NCBI GenBank assembly: GCA_031551625.1
Contig: JAVBNJ010000065.1
Span: 1-39,203, forward strand
DNA from: JAVBNJ01 sp031551625
GTDB lineage: Bacteria; Bacteroidota; Bacteroidia; Bacteroidales; UBA932
DNA: 39,203 nucleotides
Direction: 5' to 3'
The notes beneath the pieces are model-generated. The model did not search any database and was not told where the DNA came from. It worked only from the letters and a program-made list of their open reading frames with translations. Positions 1-6,797 of the stretch are shown one piece after another (within the stretch, counting starts at the first letter, position 1; every line of letters begins with the position of its first letter). The translations under genes and the position numbers were made by a program.

Positions 1-76
1 ATTGTTTATTTGTTCTATTACTATCAAAGCCCTACGGACTACCATCGTTACCCATTTCTTTTTTTTAATTCCATTC

Positions 77-250
77 GGGCGGAAATTTTCCCGCCTCTAT
101 TCGTGCGCTTTGCGCCAATTATCAATTGTCATTTGTCAATCATCAATTAAAAACCCCTGCTGCATTTTTGCAACTATTGTCATTGTCGTTTCAATCTGTG
201 TTAATCCGTGTAATCTGTTCTATCATCTGTGAAATCTGTAGACAAATCTG
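77..250. repeat. Intergenic cluster of short dispersed repeats
   Basis: Three repeat types lie in a row in this gene-free stretch. A GC hairpin with GGCGGAAATTTTCCCGCC (77-97) has a near-copy at 31246-31264. A CAATTGTC/CAATCATC-type tract (117-150) resembles the tract found inside a glycosyltransferase at 25191-25230. An ATCTGTGTTAATCCGTGTAA-like tract (195-240) resembles 3730-3751. Low-complexity frames that cross the region look non-coding. I see no gene in 1-477. Confidence 0.6.
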
Positions 251-290
251 AGGACTAAAAATAAAACGTGAACTTTGATTTATCATATTA

Positions 291-390
291 CGAGGTTCTG
301 CAAAACCTATCACAACAATAAATAAAAGCTCACGTATAGCCCATTTGCGGGCTTGGCTTCCGTTGTGATATTGAAATTTTGCAGATTTCG
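291..390. repeat. Two-tier inverted repeat (possible MITE or structured RNA)
   Basis: The left arm 291-316 and right arm 362-390 are imperfect reverse complements, sharing TTCTGCAAAA and TATCACAAC. Inside them sits a second small hairpin, AGCCC (338-342) with GGGCT (349-353). The whole element is about 100 bp and could fold as a long stem with an inner stem-loop. It lies upstream of the promoter of the GroES-like gene. Nothing shows whether it is transcribed. It could be a degenerate miniature transposable element. Confidence 0.5.
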
Positions 391-450
391 TAAATACGGA
401 AAAATTAAGTAAAAAGAACATTGACGATGTGGCAAATGTAAAAACAAATT

Positions 451-480
451 TTTGAATATGCAAATGGTTTAGTATCTTTG
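451..480 (+). promoter_or_regulatory. Bacteroidetes-type promoter for the GroES-like gene
   Basis: TTTG at 451-454 and TATCTTTG at 473-480 are separated by 18 bp. This matches the primary-sigma consensus of this phylum (TTTG, about 19 bp, TAnnTTTG). The upstream in-frame ATG at 478 lies inside the -7 box, so it cannot be the translational start; the start must be the ATG at 505. Confidence 0.75.
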
Positions 481-504
481 TTTAAACTAAAGATACAACT
501 TGCC

Positions 505-888
505 ATGTCTATTTCAATATCCTCGGACGATTTAAAAAATGTGGTGCTGGTGGGCGACCGCGTACTGATTAAGCCGCGCACAGGGCAGGAGAAAACCAAG
601 TCGGGCTTGCTGCTACCGCCCGGTGTGGAAGAAAAAGAACCGGTGAAAAGCGGTTACGTGGTAAAAGTGGGCCCCGGCTATCCTATTCCGGCAGTGAACG
701 ATGCCGACGAACCGTGGAAAGAGCATCGCGATGAAGTAAAATACGTACCGCTGCAACTGCGCGAAGGCGATTTGGCTGTGTTTCTGCAAAGCAGCGCATG
801 GGAAATCCAATTCAATGACGACAACTATTTCATTGTACCGAATGCCGCGATATTAATGCTGGTACGGGACGAATCGTTATATTCTTAA
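505..888 (+). CDS. GroES-like (Cpn10 family) co-chaperonin
   Basis: The protein has 127 residues and belongs to the GroES/Cpn10 fold family. The core is readable: VLVGDRVLIKP near the N-terminus, a mobile-loop-like TKSGLLLPPG, then SGYVVKVGPG, LREGDLAVF and IVPNAAILMLV at the end. It is about 30 residues longer than classical GroES (about 97), with an insertion of roughly 25 residues after KVGPG rich in acidic and Trp/His residues. No groEL is adjacent, so this looks like the stand-alone GroES paralogue found in Bacteroidetes rather than the operon partner of GroEL. The ATG at 505 is chosen because the ATG at 478 overlaps the promoter. Family assignment is firm. Whether it caps GroEL or does something else is unknown. 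Confidence 0.8.
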   Translation: MSISISSDDLKNVVLVGDRVLIKPRTGQEKTKSGLLLPPGVEEKEPVKSGYVVKVGPGYPIPAVNDADEPWKEHRDEVKYVPLQLREGDLAVFLQSSAWEIQFNDDNYFIVPNAAILMLVRDESLYS

Positions 889-927
889 ATTAGAATTTAG
901 AAATCAAAATTACGCGAAAAACATAAA

Positions 928-962
928 GCCCTCCAAAGCATAAGCAATGGAGGGCCTTTTTA
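928..962. terminator. Bidirectional terminator between convergent genes
   Basis: GCCCTCCA (928-935) pairs with TGGAGGGC (948-955) around a 12-nt loop. A T-run follows on the + strand, and an A-rich flank lies on the other side. It sits between the tail-to-tail GroES-like and YebC-like genes. Confidence 0.8.
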
Positions 963-983
963 TTTCTGATTTCTAAACTCTGA

Positions 984-1697
984 TTACTTCAAGTTGTTAT
1001 ATACGTTCTGCACATCCTCGTCTTCCTCGAATTTGTCGATCATTTTATCGAGGTCTATTTTTTGCTCGGGGGTTACTTCTTTGAGTTCACCTACGGGGAT
1101 GCGTTCAAAACCACCGCTGATAAGCTCGAAACCGTTTTCTTCGATGTATTTTTGAATGGCGCCGTATGATTCGAACGGGGCGTAAATCATAATCGTGTCT
1201 TCGTCCTGAAACACGTCTTCGCAGCCGTAATCGATCAATTCAAGTTCGAGCTCTTCCAAGTTAATACCTTCTTTGGCTTTTACTTTGAACACACATTTGC
1301 GCTCAAACATAAATTCCACGCTACCCGAAGTTCCCAGCGATCCGCCGTATTTATTAAAATAGCTACGGACATTGGCCACTGTGCGGGTGGGGTTGTCGGT
1401 AGCGGTTTCCACAATAAATGCCACACCGCCCGGGCCGTAGCCTTCATACACCATTTCCTTGTAATCACTCTGGTCTTTCTCTACCGCACGCTTAATGGCG
1501 CGATCGATATTGTCCTTCGGCATGTTCTCAGCGCGTGCATTTTGGATAATGGCGCGCAACCGCGGGTTGTTATCAGGGTCGGGGCCACCGGCCTTCGCTG
1601 CAATGGTTAGCTCTTTTCCCAAGCGGGTAAACACGCGGGCCATATTGCCCCAGCGTTTAAATTTCCGTTCTTTTCTAAATTCAAATGCTCTTCCCAT
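984..1697 (-). CDS. YebC/PmpR family transcriptional regulator (TACO1-like)
   Basis: The 237-residue protein matches the YebC/PmpR family along its whole length. It starts with MGRAFEFRKERKFKRW, the form usual in Bacteroidetes, rather than MAGHSKW. It then shows the ELTIAAKAGGPDPDNNPRLR segment, the EGYGPGGVAF motif, DNPTRTVANVRSYFNK, GTSGSVEFMF and the acidic C-terminal EEDEDVQNVYNNL. Family members bind DNA as regulators or act on translation like mitochondrial TACO1; which applies here cannot be read from the sequence. It is convergent with the GroES-like gene and downstream of the TPR gene on the same strand, separated by a terminator, so it is probably its own transcription unit. Confidence 0.9.
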   Translation of the reverse strand: MGRAFEFRKERKFKRWGNMARVFTRLGKELTIAAKAGGPDPDNNPRLRAIIQNARAENMPKDNIDRAIKRAVEKDQSDYKEMVYEGYGPGGVAFIVETATDNPTRTVANVRSYFNKYGGSLGTSGSVEFMFERKCVFKVKAKEGINLEELELELIDYGCEDVFQDEDTIMIYAPFESYGAIQKYIEENGFELISGGFERIPVGELKEVTPEQKIDLDKMIDKFEEDEDVQNVYNNLK

Positions 1698-1744
1698 ATT
1701 TTTAGATTTCTGATTTCAAATTTTTGATTTCAAGATTACTTTGT

Positions 1745-1758
1745 GAGCTTGCAAGCTC
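1745..1758. promoter_or_regulatory. Perfect 14-bp palindrome upstream of yebC-like gene
   Basis: GAGCTTGCAAGCTC is a perfect palindrome, 48-61 bp upstream of the YebC-like start codon and just outside the preceding terminator. It could be an operator or part of a dispersed repeat. No factor is implied by the sequence itself. Confidence 0.3.
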
Positions 1759-1775
1759 GGTTGGCAAAGCCCTCG

Positions 1776-1806
1776 TAAAAAAATAACCAAGCGGACTTGG
1801 TTATTT
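1776..1806 (-). terminator. Terminator of the TPR protein gene
   Basis: AAATAACCAAG (1781-1791) and CTTGGTTATTT (1796-1806) form a perfect 11-bp stem with a CGGA tetraloop. An A-run at 1778-1783 reads as a U-run on the minus strand. It lies 7 nt past the stop codon of the TPR gene. Confidence 0.85.
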
Positions 1807-1813
1807 ATTAAAT

Positions 1814-2482
1814 TTAAATCGTTGGGTTCAAACGTGCGATGTATTTGTCAATCTCGCGGCCTTCGTTCGTTTGCGGATAGTTATCCTTGATGCGTTGGTA
1901 GTATTTCAACGCTTCGTCTTTGTTGCCCATTTCTTCGCTTACCGAGGCGGCTTTCATCAGGTATTGCGCGGCAAAAGCATTGTTGCGGTGATTGGCGGCC
2001 TTGAGATAGTAGCTGAGCGCCGATTGCAGGTCGTTCAATTCCACATAAGCATCGCCGATGCAGCACAGGGCACGGGCCGGGGTAACTTCATCTTCACCTT
2101 TATAATCTTTCAATGCGGAAATAGCTTCCTGATAGTTGCCCAAGTGTAATTGGCATATACCAATATAAAGAGGCAGTGACTTTCCGGTAGCACTGCCGTA
2201 TTCGTCTTGGATTTGTAAGAAACCAAACGCATTACCATCGCCATTGAGCGCCAAGGCAAACGAATCGCGGGCAAAATATTGCTCAGCGGTAAACAATTGG
2301 CTGAGGGCTTCTTCGTGGCGCGGTTCCTGGTATAATTTTTTGTACCCTAAATAGAGGCCAACAATTACTACCAATGCTCCCAAGCCGTAGAGCAAGTAGT
2401 TTTTATTTTTTTCCAAAAATTGTTCGGCGCTGCTAAGCGTTTTTTCTACCGATTCTTCGGCATCTAATTTAGCTTTTGACAT
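1814..2482 (-). CDS. Membrane-anchored tetratricopeptide repeat protein
   Basis: The product has 222 residues if it starts at the ATG at 2482 (MSKAKLDAEESVEK). A longer frame would run into recF and through both promoters. One transmembrane helix is visible at residues 29-46 (LLYGLGALVVIVGLYLG), preceded by a short charged cytoplasmic segment. The rest forms TPR-like helical pairs, for example LPLYIGICQLHLGNYQEAIS, ARALCCIGDAYVELNDLQSA and NKDEALKYYQRIKDNYPQT. The architecture resembles YfgM/ancillary SecYEG TPR proteins, but specific orthology is not proven. The gene is divergent from recF, with a -7-like TATTTTTG on the minus strand at 2515-2508. A partner-binding role at the cytoplasmic membrane is the safe inference. 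Confidence 0.8.
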   Translation of the reverse strand: MSKAKLDAEESVEKTLSSAEQFLEKNKNYLLYGLGALVVIVGLYLGYKKLYQEPRHEEALSQLFTAEQYFARDSFALALNGDGNAFGFLQIQDEYGSATGKSLPLYIGICQLHLGNYQEAISALKDYKGEDEVTPARALCCIGDAYVELNDLQSALSYYLKAANHRNNAFAAQYLMKAASVSEEMGNKDEALKYYQRIKDNYPQTNEGREIDKYIARLNPTI

Positions 2483-2549
2483 AACACATTTTTTATTTAA
2501 TAGGGCGCAAAAATACAAAATTTTTCGGGAATGTGAAAATAAAATTTTG

Positions 2550-2557
2550 TACCTTTG
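2550..2557 (+). promoter_or_regulatory. -7 promoter box upstream of recF
   Basis: TACCTTTG matches the TAnnTTTG -7 element and lies 19 nt before the recF ATG at 2577. No good TTTG is seen at the -33 position. A possible opposing box, TATTTTTG at 2515-2508 on the minus strand, would serve the divergent TPR gene. Confidence 0.6.
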
Positions 2558-2576
2558 TAAGATAGCACCAGTACGT

Positions 2577-3671
2577 ATGTTTTTACGACACCTGTCCATA
2601 ACGAATTTTAAGAATATTGAATCGGCCGAGTTGGATTTTTCGCCGAACATTAATTGTATTATCGGCGACAACGGCGAGGGAAAAACCAATTTGCTCGATG
2701 CCATTTACTACCTGTCGATGGCCAAAAGTTGTTTTGGTGGCAGCGACAGCAGCCATATCCGGCATGGCGAGCCATTTTTCCTGTTACAAGGCCGTTACCA
2801 ACTGTTCGATGCCGAGGAAGTTATTTCGTGCGGTGTACAACGTTCCGAGGGCAAGGTCTTGAAACGTAACGGCAAGAATTATGACCGCCTCTCGGACCAC
2901 CTCGGCTTCTTGCCGCTGGTAATAGTTTCGCCGACCGATAGCGAGCTGATAAATGAATCGGGTGAAGAGCGGCGGAAATATTTGAATGCATTATTAGTGC
3001 AAATAGACAGAGAATATTTGAACGCCATTACACACTACAACCATTTATTGGCGCATCGTAACAAATTATTGAAGAACCCGAATTATTCCGGCATTTCAGA
3101 TTTGTTACTTACCCTCAATGATCAGTTGTCGGGCTATGCACGAATTGTGCACGAACGCCGAAAAGTGTTGATAGAAGGATTACAGCCGTTCTTCTCGGCT
3201 ATTTACAGAACATTGTCGGAAGATAAAGAAACTGTAACGCTGGGCTATCGTTCGGACTTGGACACAGCGCCACTCAATGAACTGTTGTTGCAGAATGCCG
3301 AGCGCGACCGCATAATGCAACACACCACGGTGGGTGTTCATCGCGACGATATTACCATGCAGCTTGGTGGTTATGCCTTGCGTCGCATAGGTTCGCAAGG
3401 ACAGCAAAAAACGTTTCTCATAGCCCTGAAACTGGCGCAATACGAATTCCTGAAACAGCATAACGGCCGCAGCCCTATTCTGCTGCTCGACGATATTTTC
3501 GATAAACTCGACGAACGCCGTGTGCAGCAATTGGTAGCATTAGTAGCGCACGAAGCCTATGGGCAAATTTTCCTAACCGATAGCAACAAAGTCCGCTTAA
3601 ATCAGATTGTAAAAGAATTGACACAGGAGTATAAAATTTTTACGACGAAGCAAGGGGAGTTTTTAAATTAG
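2577..3671 (+). CDS. recF: DNA replication and repair protein RecF
   Basis: The 364-residue SMC-like ATPase of the RecFOR pathway loads RecA at gapped DNA. The N-terminus is MFLRHLSITNFKNIESAELDF. Walker A is GDNGEGKT at residues 30-37, the ABC-type signature is GSQGQQKTFLIALKLA near residue 270, and Walker B with the D-loop is ILLLDDIFDKLDERR near residues 300-315. Length is normal for the family. The ATG at 2577 is chosen over an upstream TTG at 2547, because that TTG overlaps the -7 box. The gene is followed after 80 nt by a DUF721 (DciA-like) gene, a common pairing in Bacteroidetes. The stop codon lies inside an AATTAGGAATTAAGAATT-type repeat. Confidence 0.95.
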   Translation: MFLRHLSITNFKNIESAELDFSPNINCIIGDNGEGKTNLLDAIYYLSMAKSCFGGSDSSHIRHGEPFFLLQGRYQLFDAEEVISCGVQRSEGKVLKRNGKNYDRLSDHLGFLPLVIVSPTDSELINESGEERRKYLNALLVQIDREYLNAITHYNHLLAHRNKLLKNPNYSGISDLLLTLNDQLSGYARIVHERRKVLIEGLQPFFSAIYRTLSEDKETVTLGYRSDLDTAPLNELLLQNAERDRIMQHTTVGVHRDDITMQLGGYALRRIGSQGQQKTFLIALKLAQYEFLKQHNGRSPILLLDDIFDKLDERRVQQLVALVAHEAYGQIFLTDSNKVRLNQIVKELTQEYKIFTTKQGEFLN

Positions 3672-3751
3672 GAATTAAGAATTAGTAATTAGGAATGGCA
3701 GCAAGCGCGTAAATAAACCTGTATTTCTAAAATCTGTGTAATCTGTGATCT
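3663..3751. repeat. Dispersed repeats between recF and the DUF721 gene
   Basis: A tandem-like AATTAGGAATTAAGAATTAG tract starts at the recF stop codon. A second tract, AAAATCTGTGTAATCTGTGA, ends at the start codon of the next gene. Both motifs recur elsewhere in the window (32639-32690 and 195-240). Confidence 0.6.
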
Positions 3752-4042
3752 ATGAAGAAACAAAACACCCAGCTACTCAAAGATGTGTTACAGCAATTTA
3801 TTCAAGCCGAAGGGCTGGAAGAAAAGTTGCAGGAAACGCGCGTGTTGGGCTATTGGGACGAGATGTTGGGGTTGACGGTGGCGCGGGTAACGCGAAAAAA
3901 ATATATTTACAATCGCAAGCTTTTTGTACAATTGGATTCTTCGATTGTGCGGCAGCAGTTGTTTATGCTGCGCACCGAGATTGTCGAAAAATTGAATCAA
4001 CAGGCTGGAGGAAAGGTGATTGATGAAATAGTTCTACAGTAG
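3752..4042 (+). CDS. DUF721 / DciA-like protein
   Basis: This small basic protein of 96 residues is from the DUF721 family. It begins MKKQNTQLLKDVLQQFIQAEGLEEKL and continues with the family-typical VLGYWDEMLGLTVARVTRKKYIYNRKLFVQLDSSIVRQQLFMLRTEIVEKLN. DUF721 includes DciA, a replicative-helicase operator that acts in bacteria lacking DnaC/DnaI loaders. Its position right after recF fits a role in replication or repair. Whether this short form loads DnaB is inference. The start is the ATG at 3752; an alternative frame offset by 7 nt gives no family match. Confidence 0.8.
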   Translation: MKKQNTQLLKDVLQQFIQAEGLEEKLQETRVLGYWDEMLGLTVARVTRKKYIYNRKLFVQLDSSIVRQQLFMLRTEIVEKLNQQAGGKVIDEIVLQ

Positions 4043-4077
4043 ATTTACAAATTTGCAGATTTGCAATTTACAGATTT
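4042..4077. repeat. Left arm of inverted repeat flanking pdxB
   Basis: A 36-bp tract made of ATTTGCAGATTTGCAATTTA-like units ends immediately before the pdxB ATG. Its reverse complement matches 5095-5130 at about 31 of 36 positions by hand alignment. Confidence 0.65.
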
Positions 4078-5127
4078 ATGAAAATCGTAGTTGACGAAAA
4101 TATTCCCTTGCTAAAAGGCGTGCAGGAGCCGTATGCCGAGGTGGTGTATGCACCTGCCAAAGCCATTGATGCCGCATTGGTGCGCGATGCCGATGCCTTG
4201 TTGATACGCACACGCACACACTGTAACGCGGCACTGCTGGACGGTTCTTCAGTAAAATTTATCGGTACGGCGACTATCGGCACCGACCATATTGATTTGG
4301 ATTATTGTGCACAAAAAAATATTATTGTGGCATCGGCTGCAGGTTGCAATGCCGGTGGCGTGATGCAATACGTGACCCGGACATTGGTTGCGTTCGAAGA
4401 AAAAACGGGAAAAGACTTGCGGCATTGCACATTGGGAATCGTTGGCGTGGGAAACGTAGGCCGGCGGGTGCAACAAGTGGCTCAAGCATTGGGTATGCGA
4501 ATCCTGCTCAACGACCCGCCACGCGCCGTGCGCGAAGGTACAGACGGATTTGTCGAATTGGACGAACTGTTGAAAGCATCCGATATTGTAACGCTCCATG
4601 TGCCACTCAATACTACTACGGAAAACCTTGCCAATGCGTGCTTTTTTGAGCAACTAAAAAATGGTGCGGCATTTATCAATACTTCGCGTGGCGAGGTGGT
4701 AGACGAGGTTGCCTTGCTGCAAGCGCATGCTAAACTTAGCTTCGTAGCACTTGATGTGTGGCGCAACGAGCCGCACATAAACCTGCGATTAATGAATGCT
4801 GTTGATATTGCTACGCCGCACATTGCCGGCTATTCCATTCAAGGCAAACGCAATGCTACTACTATGGTGGTGCAAGCATTGGCAAAGACTTTTAATATAG
4901 AAGCATTGAAAAACTTTGTGGCAAAAATTGATGAAGTAGAAATACCCCTCGATTTTTCGATGCAAAAGAGCGATTTATATTCGCGTATTTCAGAAAATTA
5001 TCCTATCTTTGAAGACGATAAACAGTTGCGTGGGCAACCGCAAAATTTTGAACAGTTACGTAACCAGTACAAATTAAGAAATGAGTTGGTGATTAAATCT
5101 GTAAATTGTAAATTTGTCAATCTGTAA
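4078..5127 (+). CDS. pdxB: 4-phosphoerythronate dehydrogenase
   Basis: This 349-residue D-2-hydroxyacid dehydrogenase of the PdxB type oxidises 4-phospho-D-erythronate in DXP-dependent pyridoxal phosphate synthesis. Evidence: an N-terminal catalytic half with MKIVVDENIPLLKGV and RTRTHCNAALL, the TATIGTDHID motif, the nucleotide-binding GIVGVGNVGRRV, then NTSRGEVVDE (catalytic Arg region), DVWRNEPH and TPHIAGYS (catalytic Glu and His regions). The length is slightly short against E. coli PdxB (about 378), and the C-terminal dimerisation part is compact. The last ten residues (KSVNCKFVNL) and the stop codon are encoded by a dispersed repeat that is inverted relative to the one in front of the gene, so the native C-terminus may have been replaced. 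The next gene follows after 11 nt. Confidence 0.9.
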   Translation: MKIVVDENIPLLKGVQEPYAEVVYAPAKAIDAALVRDADALLIRTRTHCNAALLDGSSVKFIGTATIGTDHIDLDYCAQKNIIVASAAGCNAGGVMQYVTRTLVAFEEKTGKDLRHCTLGIVGVGNVGRRVQQVAQALGMRILLNDPPRAVREGTDGFVELDELLKASDIVTLHVPLNTTTENLANACFFEQLKNGAAFINTSRGEVVDEVALLQAHAKLSFVALDVWRNEPHINLRLMNAVDIATPHIAGYSIQGKRNATTMVVQALAKTFNIEALKNFVAKIDEVEIPLDFSMQKSDLYSRISENYPIFEDDKQLRGQPQNFEQLRNQYKLRNELVIKSVNCKFVNL

Positions 5128-5130
5128 ATC
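5095..5130. repeat. Right arm of inverted repeat; encodes the PdxB C-terminus
   Basis: A 36-bp tract, starting AAATCTGTAAATTG, is the imperfect reverse complement of 4042-4077. It contains the last codons and the TAA stop of pdxB. Confidence 0.65.
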
Positions 5131-5138
5131 CACTACCT

Positions 5139-6623
5139 ATGTTTAACCTTTACGACCTCGAACAATTGGCGCAAGCCGGAATCAGCGAAAAAGACGCGTT
5201 ACAGCAATTAGAAAATTTTCGTACAGGGTTTCCTTACCTGCCGGTAACCGCACCGGCTACGCCCGGCCACGGAATCACGCAATTCAACGAACAGGAACAA
5301 GCTACATTAGTGGATCGTTTCAACAATTGGGGGGGGAGTCGCTTAAAATTTGTGCCCGCTTCGGGAGCCGCTACGCGCATGTTCAAATCGCTATTCGAAA
5401 CACAATCACAGTTAGCCGTAGCGCCATGCGGCGAAGTGAAAGATAAGGAAAGTGCGGAATTTTTTACCCGCCTGCACGATTTTGCATTTTATAACGAATT
5501 GATGCATACCGGAAAAATGGACAAGAACGACAAGCTGGTTGTTTTGAATACCTTGCTGGGCGAACCGGGCTTGAACTACGGTAATTTACCGAAAGGCTTA
5601 TTGCTCTTCCATAATTACCCCGACGGGCCGCGTACCGCTTTTGAAGAACACCTGGTGGAAGCGGCGCTCTATGCCAAAGATAGCGAGGGCGTAGCCCGGC
5701 TGCATTTTACCGTATCGCCGGAGCACCGCGCTAAATTCGAAGAATTGGTGAAAAAAGTGCGACCCCAATACGAAAAAAAATACAATGTTACTTTTGAGAT
5801 TTCGTTTTCGGAACAGAAAAAATCGACCGACACGATTGCGGCCGATGAGCATAACCAACCATTCCGCAATGCCGATAATACATTGTTGTTCCGGCCCGGC
5901 GGACATGGCGCCTTGCTCGAAAACCTGAGTGAAATTACCGACGATGTAGTGTTCGTAAAAAATATTGACAACATAGTACCCGATTCGTTGAAAGCCGAAA
6001 CTATCCATTGGAAGAAAGTACTGGCCGGACTGGTGCTGCAACTGAGGGAACAAATTTATCACTATATTACCGACTTGCAAAATGGTTGCGAGCCTATTAA
6101 GCTTAAGGAGATAGCCGAGTTTCTGGAAAATACTTTTTCGATTACGTTGCCCGAAGTTTCGGCACGCGATTATGCGCCGCTGTTGTATGCCAAGCTTAAT
6201 CGCCCATTGCGTGTGTGCGGCATGGTAAAAAATGTGGGCGAACCCGGTGGCGGCCCGTTTATTGCCCGTAATGCCGATGGCTCGGAATCGTTGCAGGTAG
6301 TGGAAAGCGCACAGCTCGACTTAAACAACCCTGATACGAAAAAAATATTCAGTGAAGCCACGCACTTCAATCCGGTGGATTTGGTGTGTTCGTTCCGCGA
6401 TTACAATGGAGGTACATTCGATTTGCGAAAGTTCCGCGACCCTGCTACCGGCTTTATTTCCATAAAAAGCAAAGATGGAAAAACGTTGAAAGCGCAGGAA
6501 TTACCTGGCCTTTGGAATGGCGCCATGAGCGATTGGAACACGGTGTTTGTAGAAGTGCCGTTGATTACATTCAACCCGGTGAAAACGGTGAACGACTTGC
6601 TGCGCAAGGAACACCAAGGATAA
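5139..6623 (+). CDS. DUF4301 family protein
   Basis: The 494-residue protein belongs to DUF4301, a family largely confined to Bacteroidetes. Recognisable stretches include KFVPASGAATRMFKSLF near residue 80, NLPKGLLLFHNYP, RTAFEEHLVEAALYAKD, FRPGGHGALLENLSEI, VFVKNIDNIVPD and the C-terminal GLWNGAMSDWNTVFVEVP. The GGHGALLENL...KNIDN pattern recalls sugar-nucleotide uridylyltransferases of the UGP type, so a nucleotidyltransferase-like fold is plausible. This is inference and no activity is claimed. It follows pdxB by 11 nt, suggesting co-transcription. No membrane segment or signal peptide is seen. Confidence 0.8.
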   Translation: MFNLYDLEQLAQAGISEKDALQQLENFRTGFPYLPVTAPATPGHGITQFNEQEQATLVDRFNNWGGSRLKFVPASGAATRMFKSLFETQSQLAVAPCGEVKDKESAEFFTRLHDFAFYNELMHTGKMDKNDKLVVLNTLLGEPGLNYGNLPKGLLLFHNYPDGPRTAFEEHLVEAALYAKDSEGVARLHFTVSPEHRAKFEELVKKVRPQYEKKYNVTFEISFSEQKKSTDTIAADEHNQPFRNADNTLLFRPGGHGALLENLSEITDDVVFVKNIDNIVPDSLKAETIHWKKVLAGLVLQLREQIYHYITDLQNGCEPIKLKEIAEFLENTFSITLPEVSARDYAPLLYAKLNRPLRVCGMVKNVGEPGGGPFIARNADGSESLQVVESAQLDLNNPDTKKIFSEATHFNPVDLVCSFRDYNGGTFDLRKFRDPATGFISIKSKDGKTLKAQELPGLWNGAMSDWNTVFVEVPLITFNPVKTVNDLLRKEHQG

Positions 6624-6630
6624 CTTTTTT

Positions 6631-6776
6631 TATCCACGAATAGACACTAATTTTAGAACTGCATAAAGAGTCAAAATAAAAACTACACGAATTATTAACT
6701 GGACAATAATTCGTGTAGTTTTTATTTAGTGCCTCAATGCGTATCTTTTCGTGTTAATTTGTGTAATTCGTGGATA
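6631..6776. terminator. Strong bidirectional terminator nested in an outer inverted repeat
   Basis: A perfect 23-bp inverted repeat (6674-6696 and 6705-6727, 8-nt loop) with A-rich and T-rich outer ends sits between two convergent genes. An outer pair, TATCCACGAAT (6631-6641) and ATTCGTGGATA (6766-6776), encloses it. The outer arms resemble the dispersed 'CGTGTTAATTTGTGTAATTC' repeats common in this kind of genome. Confidence 0.8.
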
Positions 6777-6797
6777 AAACTGTATTTTTGGATGAGA

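Noticed and set aside
478..504. Upstream in-frame start of the GroES-like gene
   Set aside because: This ATG is located within the -7 promoter element TATCTTTG, so it would not be in the transcript.
6674..6727. Operator or mobile-element ends at the perfect 23-bp inverted repeat
   Set aside because: Its position between convergent genes, short loop and T/A-rich edges are best explained by a bidirectional terminator.
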